The notes beneath the pieces were generated by a model. That model did not search any database and was not told where the DNA came from. It was given only the letters and a program-made list of their open reading frames with translations. This document shows positions 44,826 through 53,163 of a DNA stretch of 64,000 nt, in pieces. Source of the stretch: an uncultured Myroides sp. (GTDB lineage Bacteria > Bacteroidota > Bacteroidia > Flavobacteriales > Flavobacteriaceae). The position numbers and the translations under genes are program-made. Each line of letters starts with the position of its first letter. Within the stretch, counting starts at the first letter, position 1. The stretch is taken from assembly GCA_913777665.1 (NCBI GenBank), contig CAJYTF010000034.1, positions 124,001 to 188,000 on the forward strand, given 5' to 3'.

Positions 44826-45381
44826 TGATTAATTTTATGTTCATAGAAAACGATGTGCAGTTTTTGTTTTTACGGTTACAGCCAATTTCGCAACTCAACA
44901 ACACATTTCCCAACAAACCGGCACTAATTGCAGGTGCTACAACGGCATCTTTTTGCAGATAAACAATGGTTGGATACACTTCAATACGTGAAAACTCATC
45001 CTGATTATCTTGATCGAACGATTTTCGCGTGGCTGCAACATATTCTTCTACACCATCGAAAATTTGAACAATACCAAAATTTACGCCACCTCTATTAAAC
45101 TTTATTACGCTTGTACTTGGATTAAAATGAAACGATGCGGTTATTTCGTAATAGCCGTTTTCGGGGATTGTCAATTTTTGTGTGGTTTCATCGATCACGA
45201 ATAAAGTGTTTGATACAATATCCTGTTTATCCATTTTCAAGTAATGAAACGTTTTATCGGTTCCCGGACGCAAGTTAAAAAACTGCTGTTTATTGGTTTT
45301 GTAACTGAACGATTCTTGCGAAAAACCTATCAACGGAAAAAGCATCAAAAACAAAAAAAATCTCATGCTATTTTCTTTCAA
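44794..45381 (-). CDS. Secreted beta-rich protein, 195 aa
   Basis: Exported protein (MRFFLFLMLFPLIGFSQ; start at 45366 or 45381). It shares with the downstream gene the pattern QKLTIPENGYYEITASFHFNPS, which resembles the core strand pair of C1q-like domains. A cysteine cluster CEIGCNRKNKNCTSF lies near the C-terminus. The two genes overlap and should be co-expressed. Function unknown. Confidence 0.62.
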   Translation of the reverse strand: MKENSMRFFLFLMLFPLIGFSQESFSYKTNKQQFFNLRPGTDKTFHYLKMDKQDIVSNTLFVIDETTQKLTIPENGYYEITASFHFNPSTSVIKFNRGGVNFGIVQIFDGVEEYVAATRKSFDQDNQDEFSRIEVYPTIVYLQKDAVVAPAISAGLLGNVLLSCEIGCNRKNKNCTSFSMNIKLISDQDGFQRYY

Positions 45382-45418
45382 AGATACAAAAAAATAAAAA
45401 CTCGTTTATTTCCGGGAA

Positions 45419-45449
45419 CACCTCACAGGTTTTAAAAACCTGTGAGGTG
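45419..45449. repeat. Palindromic repeat, CTCACAGG type (copy 2)
   Basis: CACCTCACAGGTTTT...AAAACCTGTGAGGTG. The 27-nt core is identical to the repeat at 8767-8797; only the outermost bases differ and they co-vary to keep pairing. Confidence 0.85.
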
Positions 45450-45463
45450 TGACAATTAAAAAC

Positions 45464-45490
45464 TAATGCAGCTAAAAATTAGCTGCATTA
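45464..45490 (-). terminator. Terminator of the efflux operon
   Basis: Perfect arms TAATGCAGCTAA / TTAGCTGCATTA around a 3-nt loop, followed on the minus strand by TTTTTAATT. It lies 23 bp past the stop of the outer membrane factor gene. Confidence 0.75.
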
Positions 45491-45513
45491 ATCACTTATA
45501 TAAATAGAAAAAA

Positions 45514-46914
45514 TTACTCTACTCCGCCACCCATAGCTTTGTACAACTGTATGTTGGCATTCCATAAATTATACTGCGTGGTAATAATGTTCAATTGCGC
45601 GTTTAATTCGCTTTCTGTTGCCGTTAAAACCTCTAAATAATTTGCCATCCCGTTGTTTAGCAACTCTTGCGAATAGGTAACCGCCGTTGTATAAGCTTCG
45701 GCTTCTTGCTGCTTTAACACCAATTTCTTTTTGTTGATGTCGATGGCGTATAACGCATCAGAAATTTCTTTGCTTGCATTTAGAACAGTTTGCTTATAGT
45801 TTAAGAATGCTTTTTCCTGATTAGACAAACTGATTTCATATTGCGTACGAATTTGTCTGCCGTTTAAAATTGGTTGTGCAATTCCGGCTACAATGCTTGC
45901 AAAAAACGAAGTAGGATCGAACAATTTTTCAAATTCAACCGATTGTAATCCGCCGCTTGCCGTTAATTTTAATGTTGGATAAAAACTTGCTTTGGCAACA
46001 TTCGTCAATTCAAAAGCGTTTCTAAAACCTAATTCGGCAGCCTGAATATCGGGTCTGTTGTTTAATGTTTCAATCGATACACCTTCTTCCGCATCAACAT
46101 TCAACTGTAAATCTGCAAAGGTTGATCGTTCAATTTCTTTAGGAAACAATCCTTCTAAAATACTTAACGAATTTTCTTGAATTTTGATATTATTTTCAAT
46201 ATCCAACAACAATGCTTGTGCACTTAAAGCTTGTGCTTCGGTTTGTTTTACCGCAACTTCGGTAACACGTCCGGCATCTTTTAACGCTTTATTTGTTTCT
46301 AGACTTTTGTTGCGATTTTCTATTGTTTTTTGGGCAAGTTGCTTTTGCGCATCTAACGCCAATAAATTGTAATAGGTTGATGCTACTTGCGATATCAATT
46401 GCGTTTTTACTGCCTGATGAGCCGCAACGGTTTGCAGATAAGTAGCTTCGGCAGCTAGTTTTTTACTGGTGATTTTTCCCCAGATATCGGCTTCCCAACC
46501 TAAACTTCCGGTAATGTCAAACTGATCTAATCGCTGACGCTGACCTAAAATTCGACCAAATTGTGTATTGATCGAGTTTACCGAATGGGTATAGTTTGTA
46601 CCGATTGTAAATGTTGGCAAATGCCCCATTCTGCCTTGCGACAGATACGATTGCGCCTGATTGATGTTTTCTAACGCTACACGAATATCCAGGTTATTAT
46701 CTAACGCGGTTTGAATGTGCTGTTGCAAAGCGGCGTCGGTAAAAACCTGTTGCCAAGGCAATACACTTTGTACGGTACTGTCTTTAACAACCTCGTTTGT
46801 ATTGAACGATGCGTTTTCCCAAGCATTAGGTTTTTGATAATCTTTTGTAGCAATACATGATTGTAACGAAACAGCTGTAATTGCCACAAAGGCTGTTTTA
46901 TATATAGTTTTCAT
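45514..46914 (-). CDS. Efflux outer membrane factor (NodT/OprM family)
   Basis: 466-aa outer membrane lipoprotein of the TolC family. Lipobox VSLQSC is followed by IATKDYQKP. Two OEP repeats of ~190 residues carry long coiled coils (YLSQGRMGHLPTFTIG, and TASGGLQSVEFEKLFDPTSFFASIVAGIAQPILNGRQIRTQYEISLSNQEKAFLNYKQTVLNASKEISDAL). It forms the exit channel for the RND pump encoded upstream; last gene of the operon. Confidence 0.93.
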   Translation of the reverse strand: MKTIYKTAFVAITAVSLQSCIATKDYQKPNAWENASFNTNEVVKDSTVQSVLPWQQVFTDAALQQHIQTALDNNLDIRVALENINQAQSYLSQGRMGHLPTFTIGTNYTHSVNSINTQFGRILGQRQRLDQFDITGSLGWEADIWGKITSKKLAAEATYLQTVAAHQAVKTQLISQVASTYYNLLALDAQKQLAQKTIENRNKSLETNKALKDAGRVTEVAVKQTEAQALSAQALLLDIENNIKIQENSLSILEGLFPKEIERSTFADLQLNVDAEEGVSIETLNNRPDIQAAELGFRNAFELTNVAKASFYPTLKLTASGGLQSVEFEKLFDPTSFFASIVAGIAQPILNGRQIRTQYEISLSNQEKAFLNYKQTVLNASKEISDALYAIDINKKKLVLKQQEAEAYTTAVTYSQELLNNGMANYLEVLTATESELNAQLNIITTQYNLWNANIQLYKAMGGGVE

Positions 46915-47009
46915 ATGAAAAATATTATTTTGTTTTGGATCATATGGAATCGCTATTTCTTAATGGTGTTTGCTTTCGCAAACTTTAAGTTTTTAGTGCG
47001 ATTTCATAT

Positions 47010-50000
47010 TTATTCTTGAATTGCTTTTTGATCGAATTTTACTGGTTTGATTTTTTCTTGCAATGATTGGAAAATTACAAACAATACAGGAATTACAAAC
47101 ACTCCTAAAATGGTTCCAATTAACAAACCAAACGCTGCACCCGTACCAATTGATCGGTTACCAATGTATCCAACACCACCTGCGAAAACCAATGGCATCA
47201 ATCCTAAAATAAAGGCGAACGATGTCATTAAGATCGGGCGTAAACGTGCTTTTGCTCCGTCAATTGCTGCTTGCACAATGGTTTCGCCGTGTTTTCTTCG
47301 CTGCAACGCAAATTCCACAATTAAAATGGCATTCTTGGCGAGCAATCCCACGAGCATTACCAGTGCGATCTGGAAATAGATGTTGTTTTCTAATCCTGCT
47401 ACTTTTTGCGATAAGAACGCTCCCATGATACCTGTTGGCAACGATAAAATTACCGCGAATGGCAACATATAACTTTCATACTGTGCTGCTAAAATGAAAT
47501 AAACAAATACGATACACAAAGCAAAAATTAAAATGGTTTGCGAACCTGCATTGATTTCTTCACGCGTTAAACCTGTAAAATCAACTCCGTAATTTGCAGA
47601 TAACTTTTGTTGAGCAACTTCTTGTACTGCTTTAATAGCATCACCGGAAGAATAGCCCGGTTTTGGTGCGCCCGACACGTTTGCCGATGTAAATAAGTTG
47701 AAACGGTTAACAGATTGTGGTCCGTACACTTTTTCTAACGTTACAAACTGACTTAAAGGTGCCATTGCGCCCGATGTTGTACGAACGAACATTCCGTTTA
47801 GGCTCGAAATATTTTTACGATCGCCCGGTAAAGCCTGCAACATTACGCGGTATTGCTTACCAAAACGGGTAAAATCGCTTACGTAATTACCACCAATGTA
47901 TCCTTGTAAAGCAGAAAATATGTTACTTACCGATACTCCCGATTGTTTTGCACGAACAATATCTAACTTAATTTCATATTGCGCATAATTGGTGTTAAAC
48001 GGCGTTTGCGCGTACATAATTTCTGGGCGTTGCATTAAGGCTGCAATATATTCTTGTGTGGTTTTATCGAAATCTTTTAAGTTTCCGCCCGATTTATCTA
48101 ACAATTTCAATTCAAATCCACCAGAAAAACCAAATCCCGGAATACTTGGCGGTTGAAAGAAAATCATTTTGGCTTCAGGGAAATTTTTACCGGCTAAACC
48201 AAAAAGTTGTCCAATTGCAGCATCGGTTGATGTTTCGTCGGTTTTACGTTCAGAAAAAGGTTTCATTTTAATCATAAGGAAACCGTAGTTAGATCCTGAT
48301 CCTGAAATAATGCTTCGACCCGAAATAACCGTTACCGATTCTACTCCAGGAATTTTTTCTGCCTGTTTAGAAAATTCTTTTTCCAATTTATACACACGGT
48401 CAACCGAAGCACCTGCAGGTAATTCTACGTTACCCATGATAAATCCACGGTCTTCACTAGGTACAAAACCTGCCGGCATTGTTTTATTTGCCAAATATGT
48501 TCCGCCTAAACAAGCTAATAAAATAGCAAACGATACCCATTTATGTTTGAATAAAAACTTGAATGATCTTCCGTATTTATTGGTCATTGCATTGAACGAA
48601 TTGTTGAATGCATCAAAAAAGCGTTGAATAAAATTACGTTTTTTACCGTGTGTAGCATCATGTTGTTTAAGGAACAATGCGCACAACGCCGGACTTAACG
48701 TTAATGCGTTTACTGCCGATATAGCAATTGCAACGATCAGTGTTACACCAAACTGTTTGTAGAAAACTCCGGTCGGTCCGCTGATAAACGTTACCGGAAT
48801 AAACACGGCGCACATTACCAAGGTTATGGAAACAATGGCTCCAGAGATTTCGCTCATGGCGTTGTTTGTTGCTGTGTGGGCATCCTGACCGGTTTCTTCC
48901 ATTTTTGCGTGCACTGCTTCAACTACCACAATGGCATCATCTACCACAATACCAATGGCGAGTACAAGCGCGAATAGGGTTAAAAGGTTTAACGAGTATC
49001 CGAACAAATTCAAGAAGAAAAATGTTCCGATGATCGATACCGGCACCGCAATTAATGGTACTAATGTTGATCTAAAATCTTGTAAAAATATATAAACCAC
49101 CAAGAAAACCAAGATAAATGCTTCAATTAAAGTAGTTACAACTTTATCGATCGAAGCGTCTAAGAACTCGTTAGAATCCAGATTGATTTTATACTTAACA
49201 CCTTCAGGTAAATTTTTCTCAATGATGTTTAATTCCTTCTTAATATCGTTGATGATATCTTGCGCGTTTGATCCCGGCGTTTGATAAATTGCCATTGCCA
49301 CCGCAGGATTTCCGTTTAATTCGGAATATCCACCATAAGTTTGCGAACCTAATTCAATTTCGGCAACATCTTGCAAACGCAACACCTGACCATTGTCTAA
49401 CGATTTTATAACGATATCGCCATATTGCTCTTCGGTTTTATACTTTCCGCTATATTTGATGATGTATTGGAACGATTCACCTGAATTTTCACCTAACTGA
49501 CCCGCAGCTGCTTCTAACGACTGTTCGTTAATTGCTGCACTAACATCGGCAGGAACCAAACCGTGCGCTGCCATTTTTGTAGGATTCAACCATATACGCA
49601 TTGAGTAGTTTCGTGCCCCGAAAACCGACGCATCTCCTACTCCGTTAACCCTTTTAATTTCAGGAATAACGTTAATATTCATATAGTTTTGAATATATGT
49701 TGCATCGTAATTTTTACTTTCTGAATAGAACGATAAAAACATTAACGACGACGTTTGCTGCTTTTGCGTGGTAACACCAGAACGCGTAACCTCTGTTGGT
49801 AACAAAGGTGTAGCACGCGCCACACGGTTTTGTACGTTTACTGCAGCAATATCGGGATCGATTCCTTGTTTAAAAACTACCTGAATTGATGCAGAACCAT
49901 CGTTACTGGCTGTTGATGTGATATAATCCATACCTTCAACACCATTAATTTGCTCTTCAATAGGTACAATAACACTCTCTAACACCGTTTGCGCATTTGC

Positions 50001-50153
50001 TCCGGGATACGAAGCTGCTACCTGAACGGTTGGCGGTGCAATATCCGGGTATTGAGTTACGGGCAATACCGTCAAGCCCAAAACACCCAGAATTACTATT
50101 AAAATAGAAATAACTGTAGATAATACAGGTCTTTCAATAAACGTTTTTAGCAT
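47010..50153 (-). CDS. RND multidrug efflux permease (AcrB/HAE1 type)
   Basis: 1047-aa inner membrane pump, the standard length for the HAE1 family. N-terminal MLKTFIERPVLSTVISILIVILGVLGL is followed by a porter domain. TM4 contains AIGIVVDDAIVVVEAV with the paired Asp residues for proton relay. GGNYVSDFTRFGKQYRVMLQA is in the second porter half, and the TM9-12 region has LVGLLAKNAILIVEFA. It exports drugs or other hydrophobic compounds using the proton gradient. It lies 11 bp after the membrane fusion gene. Confidence 0.96.
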   Translation of the reverse strand: MLKTFIERPVLSTVISILIVILGVLGLTVLPVTQYPDIAPPTVQVAASYPGANAQTVLESVIVPIEEQINGVEGMDYITSTASNDGSASIQVVFKQGIDPDIAAVNVQNRVARATPLLPTEVTRSGVTTQKQQTSSLMFLSFYSESKNYDATYIQNYMNINVIPEIKRVNGVGDASVFGARNYSMRIWLNPTKMAAHGLVPADVSAAINEQSLEAAAGQLGENSGESFQYIIKYSGKYKTEEQYGDIVIKSLDNGQVLRLQDVAEIELGSQTYGGYSELNGNPAVAMAIYQTPGSNAQDIINDIKKELNIIEKNLPEGVKYKINLDSNEFLDASIDKVVTTLIEAFILVFLVVYIFLQDFRSTLVPLIAVPVSIIGTFFFLNLFGYSLNLLTLFALVLAIGIVVDDAIVVVEAVHAKMEETGQDAHTATNNAMSEISGAIVSITLVMCAVFIPVTFISGPTGVFYKQFGVTLIVAIAISAVNALTLSPALCALFLKQHDATHGKKRNFIQRFFDAFNNSFNAMTNKYGRSFKFLFKHKWVSFAILLACLGGTYLANKTMPAGFVPSEDRGFIMGNVELPAGASVDRVYKLEKEFSKQAEKIPGVESVTVISGRSIISGSGSNYGFLMIKMKPFSERKTDETSTDAAIGQLFGLAGKNFPEAKMIFFQPPSIPGFGFSGGFELKLLDKSGGNLKDFDKTTQEYIAALMQRPEIMYAQTPFNTNYAQYEIKLDIVRAKQSGVSVSNIFSALQGYIGGNYVSDFTRFGKQYRVMLQALPGDRKNISSLNGMFVRTTSGAMAPLSQFVTLEKVYGPQSVNRFNLFTSANVSGAPKPGYSSGDAIKAVQEVAQQKLSANYGVDFTGLTREEINAGSQTILIFALCIVFVYFILAAQYESYMLPFAVILSLPTGIMGAFLSQKVAGLENNIYFQIALVMLVGLLAKNAILIVEFALQRRKHGETIVQAAIDGAKARLRPILMTSFAFILGLMPLVFAGGVGYIGNRSIGTGAAFGLLIGTILGVFVIPVLFVIFQSLQEKIKPVKFDQKAIQE

Positions 50154-50164
50154 AATAATTTAAA

Positions 50165-51319
50165 TTAAAAAACAGGTTTTACAGCGTTAACAATGGTATC
50201 GAAATTTACTTGTTTAGGCTTAATAGCCGTTTTGTTTCTTAAAGATCCAACACCGCTAACCACAATAACATCGCCTTCTTTAATTCCTTGTTTTACAATA
50301 ATCATGTTGTCTACACGCGCTGTAACATCTACAACTGTTGAAACGGCTGTATCTTTTACCACTTTGTACACATTAATTTTTCCTTGTTGTTCGTACGATG
50401 CTACTTCTGGCACCACCAAAACATTAGTATATTTTTTAGGTAAACGAATGGTTCCGCTGTTTCCGTTGCTCAACAATTTATTTGGATTTGTAAAAGCCAC
50501 GCGAAATTGAACCGTTCCGGTTGCAGCATCAATCTGACCTGATACGGTTTCAATTTTTCCTTTTTCAGAATAAATACTTCCGTCTGCCAATTCTAATTCA
50601 ACCTGTGGTAAATTTTTAATTTTTTCTCCTAACGATGCTCCCGGTGCTTCGTTCAAAAACTGAAAATATTCTTTTTCGTTCATTGAAAAATACGCATAAA
50701 CCGAACTAATATCAGCAATCGTTGTTAATGCCATTTGATCTGTTGGTCCAACCAAACTTCCTTTCTTTAAAGGTAATTGACCAACAATTCCGCTTATCGG
50801 CGCACGCACAACCGAATAATCTACATTGGCGCTTGCAGATCCAAAATTAGCTTTTGCCTGAGCCAGCATACTTTTTGCCGATGCCAAGTTTGCCTTCGCC
50901 GTTTCTAACTGCACGTTGCTTATAATGTTCTTTTGCACCAAAGGAATCAGTTTATCAACTTCAACTTGCGCTACGTTTACATTTGCCTGTGCCACCGCAA
51001 TGCCCGATTTAGCCGCACTTGCCGTTTCTGCCAAATTATTAGCTTCCAGCTTAAATAAAGGCTGACCTTTACTTACTACCTGACCTTCGTGCACGTAAAC
51101 TTCTTGTATATATCCTTGAATTTTTGCACGAACATCGTTATTTATTTTTCCTTGAATGGTTGCCGGAAACAAAGTGTATCCAACCACATCTTTAGTAGTT
51201 GCCTGAACCACATCTAAAGCAGGGGCAGCTGCTTGTGGAGCTTCTTCTTTTTTAGAACAACCTATTGTGGCTGTTCCTATAAGCACCATAAAAAGGGCTT
51301 TTAGCGTATTATTCTTCAT
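50165..51319 (-). CDS. RND efflux periplasmic adaptor (membrane fusion protein)
   Basis: 384-aa lipoprotein (ATIGC lipobox, then SKKEEAPQ). It has a barrel-hybrid layout: lipoyl-like halves around IQGYIQEVYVHEGQVVSKGQPLFKLEANNLAE and YSVVRAPISGIVGQLPLKKGSLV, a helical hairpin between them, and a beta-barrel domain. It links the RND pump to the outer membrane channel. Its start overlaps the regulator gene by 11 bp. Confidence 0.94.
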   Translation of the reverse strand: MKNNTLKALFMVLIGTATIGCSKKEEAPQAAAPALDVVQATTKDVVGYTLFPATIQGKINNDVRAKIQGYIQEVYVHEGQVVSKGQPLFKLEANNLAETASAAKSGIAVAQANVNVAQVEVDKLIPLVQKNIISNVQLETAKANLASAKSMLAQAKANFGSASANVDYSVVRAPISGIVGQLPLKKGSLVGPTDQMALTTIADISSVYAYFSMNEKEYFQFLNEAPGASLGEKIKNLPQVELELADGSIYSEKGKIETVSGQIDAATGTVQFRVAFTNPNKLLSNGNSGTIRLPKKYTNVLVVPEVASYEQQGKINVYKVVKDTAVSTVVDVTARVDNMIIVKQGIKEGDVIVVSGVGSLRNKTAIKPKQVNFDTIVNAVKPVF

Positions 51320-51791
51320 TTGGTTTAATATGGAGTTTTAGGTTTTGAATTGTTTTTTCTATTGAATTTATTGCATCATCTAAATGCAAAATGTAAAAAT
51401 TAAATGCTTCGGGCTTAAAAAGTGTGGTGGCGTTTGTTTTTTTGTATTCGCGAATTTTGGTGTACACCTTTTTTTCTTCGGTTAATCGTTCCTTAACATC
51501 TTCCATTCGTTTTAAGAAAAGGTTACGGTTGATTCTGAAATACCTTTTACGCTCGTTTTCCTTTTTGTATTGTTCGATAAAATTCATCTCGATCAACGTA
51601 TTCAAACTATGCGAAATGGAACTTTTGCTTGATTGAAGTAATTCCAACAGATCATCAAACGATAAACCGTCTGTACAATTATTGAACACCAGTAGCGCAT
51701 AAAGGCGTGCCGTTAAGGGTTGCATTTTATGAAATCGCTCGTAATGTGCAGAAGTTTCTTTAAACAAATCGAGTTCTAATACCTTATGCAT
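51309..51791 (-). CDS. GbsR/MarR-family transcriptional regulator
   Basis: 160-aa winged-helix protein. LTARLYALLVFNNCTDGLSFDDLLELLQSSKSSISHSLNTLIEMNFIEQYKKENERKRYFRIN is the DNA-binding domain, followed by a helical C-terminal dimerisation part. It is the first gene of the efflux operon. A perfect palindrome overlaps the promoter region just upstream, so autoregulation and control of the pump are likely. Confidence 0.88.
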   Translation of the reverse strand: MHKVLELDLFKETSAHYERFHKMQPLTARLYALLVFNNCTDGLSFDDLLELLQSSKSSISHSLNTLIEMNFIEQYKKENERKRYFRINRNLFLKRMEDVKERLTEEKKVYTKIREYKKTNATTLFKPEAFNFYILHLDDAINSIEKTIQNLKLHIKPNEE

Positions 51792-51805
51792 GTTAATTTT
51801 TTGTG

Positions 51806-51813
51806 CAAATTTA
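51806..51813 (-). promoter_or_regulatory. -7 box of the efflux operon
   Basis: Minus-strand TAAATTTG matches TAnnTTTG and lies 14 nt before the regulator ATG. Confidence 0.6.
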
Positions 51814-51843
51814 GTTTTAGTTCGGCAACCACCGAACTAAAAC
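51814..51843. promoter_or_regulatory. Palindromic operator at the efflux promoter
   Basis: Perfect 12-bp arms GTTTTAGTTCGG and CCGAACTAAAAC separated by 6 bp, immediately upstream of and abutting the -7 box. This placement, covering the -33 to -13 region, would let a bound dimer block RNA polymerase. The adjacent GbsR/MarR protein is the obvious candidate ligand. Confidence 0.75.
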
Positions 51844-51957
51844 TTGTTAATTTTTTATTAAATCTAAATTAACCAACTACGTTTAACTCTTAATTATTTG
51901 ATTATTTTAGCATTACACACAAACCACTATTTATTCCATAAAAAACATTAAAAAAAA

Positions 51958-51990
51958 TTTGTATGTACTATTTTTTTATAGCTATATTTG
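51958..51990 (+). promoter_or_regulatory. tRNA-Gly promoter
   Basis: TTTG (51958-51961), 21 nt, TATATTTG (51983-51990), about 37 nt before the tRNA. It is a close match to the Bacteroidota housekeeping promoter. The 184 nt between the efflux operator and this tRNA otherwise hold only AT-rich sequence. Confidence 0.75.
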
Positions 51991-52027
51991 CAAACACAAA
52001 ATCAGACGCAGATTTAAAAACGTATAT

Positions 52028-52100
52028 GCGGAAGTAGCTCAGTTGGTAGAGCGTCAGCCTTCCAAGCTGAATGTCGCGAGTTCGACCCTCGTCTTCCGCT
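52028..52100 (+). tRNA. tRNA-Gly (anticodon TCC)
   Basis: 73-nt cloverleaf. Acceptor GCGGAAG pairs with CTTCCGC (discriminator T), the D-arm has AGCTCAGTTGGTAGAGC, the anticodon loop is CTTCCAA, and the T-arm is GCGAGTTCGACCCTCGT. CCA is not encoded. An ORF-track protein across it (51959-52162) is a shadow. Confidence 0.95.
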
Positions 52101-52110
52101 CTTGGAAACA

Positions 52111-52140
52111 AAAAACCTCATCAAACGATGAGGTTTTTTT
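52111..52140 (+). terminator. Terminator after tRNA-Gly
   Basis: AAAAACCTCATC AAAC GATGAGGTTTTTTT, a strong stem with a long T-run. Confidence 0.85.
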
Positions 52141-52168
52141 TACACTTAGATTTTCTTTTTAATACAGA

Positions 52169-52555
52169 TTATATCTTTCTCTTTACTTCAATTATCAATT
52201 CGTCTAAAACAGTATCCATAAGTTCTAAACCAACATTCCCTATGTTCATGTTTCTAACATCTTTTAGATTTACAGTTTTACTATAGCAATTATAAGCTAC
52301 ATTTTGAATGGTAAACTCTAAAACTTCACTTGGTAAATTTTTAAGTTTAAAAGAACCGTCTTGGTTTACAAAGGTTTTGGCTATTACCACTCCTTTTTTA
52401 GAAACGGTAACCAAAGCATTATCTATCACTTCTTTGCTAGAAGATTCTACAACCTTGCCTGAAACAGTACAATTTTTATCGTTCTGAGATAAAACTACCA
52501 TAGTGGTTAACACTATAGCTATGGTACACAATAATAAGTAAAAAGTTTTTTTCAT
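52169..52555 (-). CDS. Small exported carboxypeptidase-regulatory-like domain protein
   Basis: 128-aa protein with a signal peptide (MKKTFYLLLCTIAIVLTTMVVLSQ). A single carboxypeptidase-regulatory-like beta domain follows (CTVSGKVVESSSKEVIDNALVTVSKKGVVIAKTFVNQDGSFKLKNLP). In Bacteroidota this domain normally heads a TonB receptor; here it stands alone. No barrel follows, so it is either a small periplasmic binding module or a remnant. Confidence 0.7.
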   Translation of the reverse strand: MKKTFYLLLCTIAIVLTTMVVLSQNDKNCTVSGKVVESSSKEVIDNALVTVSKKGVVIAKTFVNQDGSFKLKNLPSEVLEFTIQNVAYNCYSKTVNLKDVRNMNIGNVGLELMDTVLDELIIEVKRKI

Positions 52556-52687
52556 GATTCGTTATTTTATATTGTTAATTTATATCCTTACTTGTTTACA
52601 TAGCAAAGATACAAACAAAATAAAGTACCTTGCAATACAAAGTACTTAAATTTAACTAAATATTAACAAATAAAAATTGATTATAAA

Positions 52688-52711
52688 AAAACCCAATCTT
52701 TTAGGATTGAG
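52688..52711 (-). terminator. Terminator after mscL
   Basis: On the minus strand CTCAATC CTAAAA GATTGGG, followed by TTTTTTTAT; 9 bp past the mscL stop codon. Confidence 0.65.
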
Positions 52712-52719
52712 CTGTTTTG

Positions 52720-53106
52720 TTATTGTTGTTTTCTTAATAAATCGCGAATTTCTGCTAAAAGTTGTTCTTGTGTTGGTCCGGTCGGTGCAGCAGGCTTAGG
52801 TTCTTCTTTTCGTTTTAAACGGTTGATTCCTTTAATCATAATAAACAAAGCAAATGCTACAATGATAAATGAAATGGCAGCCGATAAAAAGTTACCATAC
52901 TTAATTGCCGTTCCCGGAACAACCAATTCTGATAAATTTTGAAGGTTTGCCGCCTTTAGAGCAGGCGTTAAAATAGCAGGAGTAATAATATCTTCTACTA
53001 ACGATGTTACAATTTTACCAAATGCACCACCAATTACAACCCCCACAGCAAGGTCGATTACGTTGCCTTTTACAGCAAACTCTTTAAATTCTTTTAAAAT
53101 TCCCAT
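52720..53106 (-). CDS. mscL: Large-conductance mechanosensitive channel
   Basis: 128-aa osmotic emergency valve of the inner membrane. N-terminal [44 protein letters not shown] contains the amphipathic helix and pore-lining TM1. TM2 is [30 protein letters not shown], and the cytoplasmic tail ends in an acidic/basic helix ([14 protein letters not shown]). Length and order are standard. Confidence 0.96.
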   Translation of the reverse strand: MGILKEFKEFAVKGNVIDLAVGVVIGGAFGKIVTSLVEDIITPAILTPALKAANLQNLSELVVPGTAIKYGNFLSAAISFIIVAFALFIMIKGINRLKRKEEPKPAAPTGPTQEQLLAEIRDLLRKQQ

Positions 53107-53163
53107 AACAATTTTATTTTTTATTTTACTTGATACGAAAATACAATTTTATGTTAACAAAAT

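Noticed and set aside
51959-52162. ORF of 67 aa across the tRNA-Gly region
   Set aside because: It reads through a well-formed tRNA and its promoter and terminator; no protein features.
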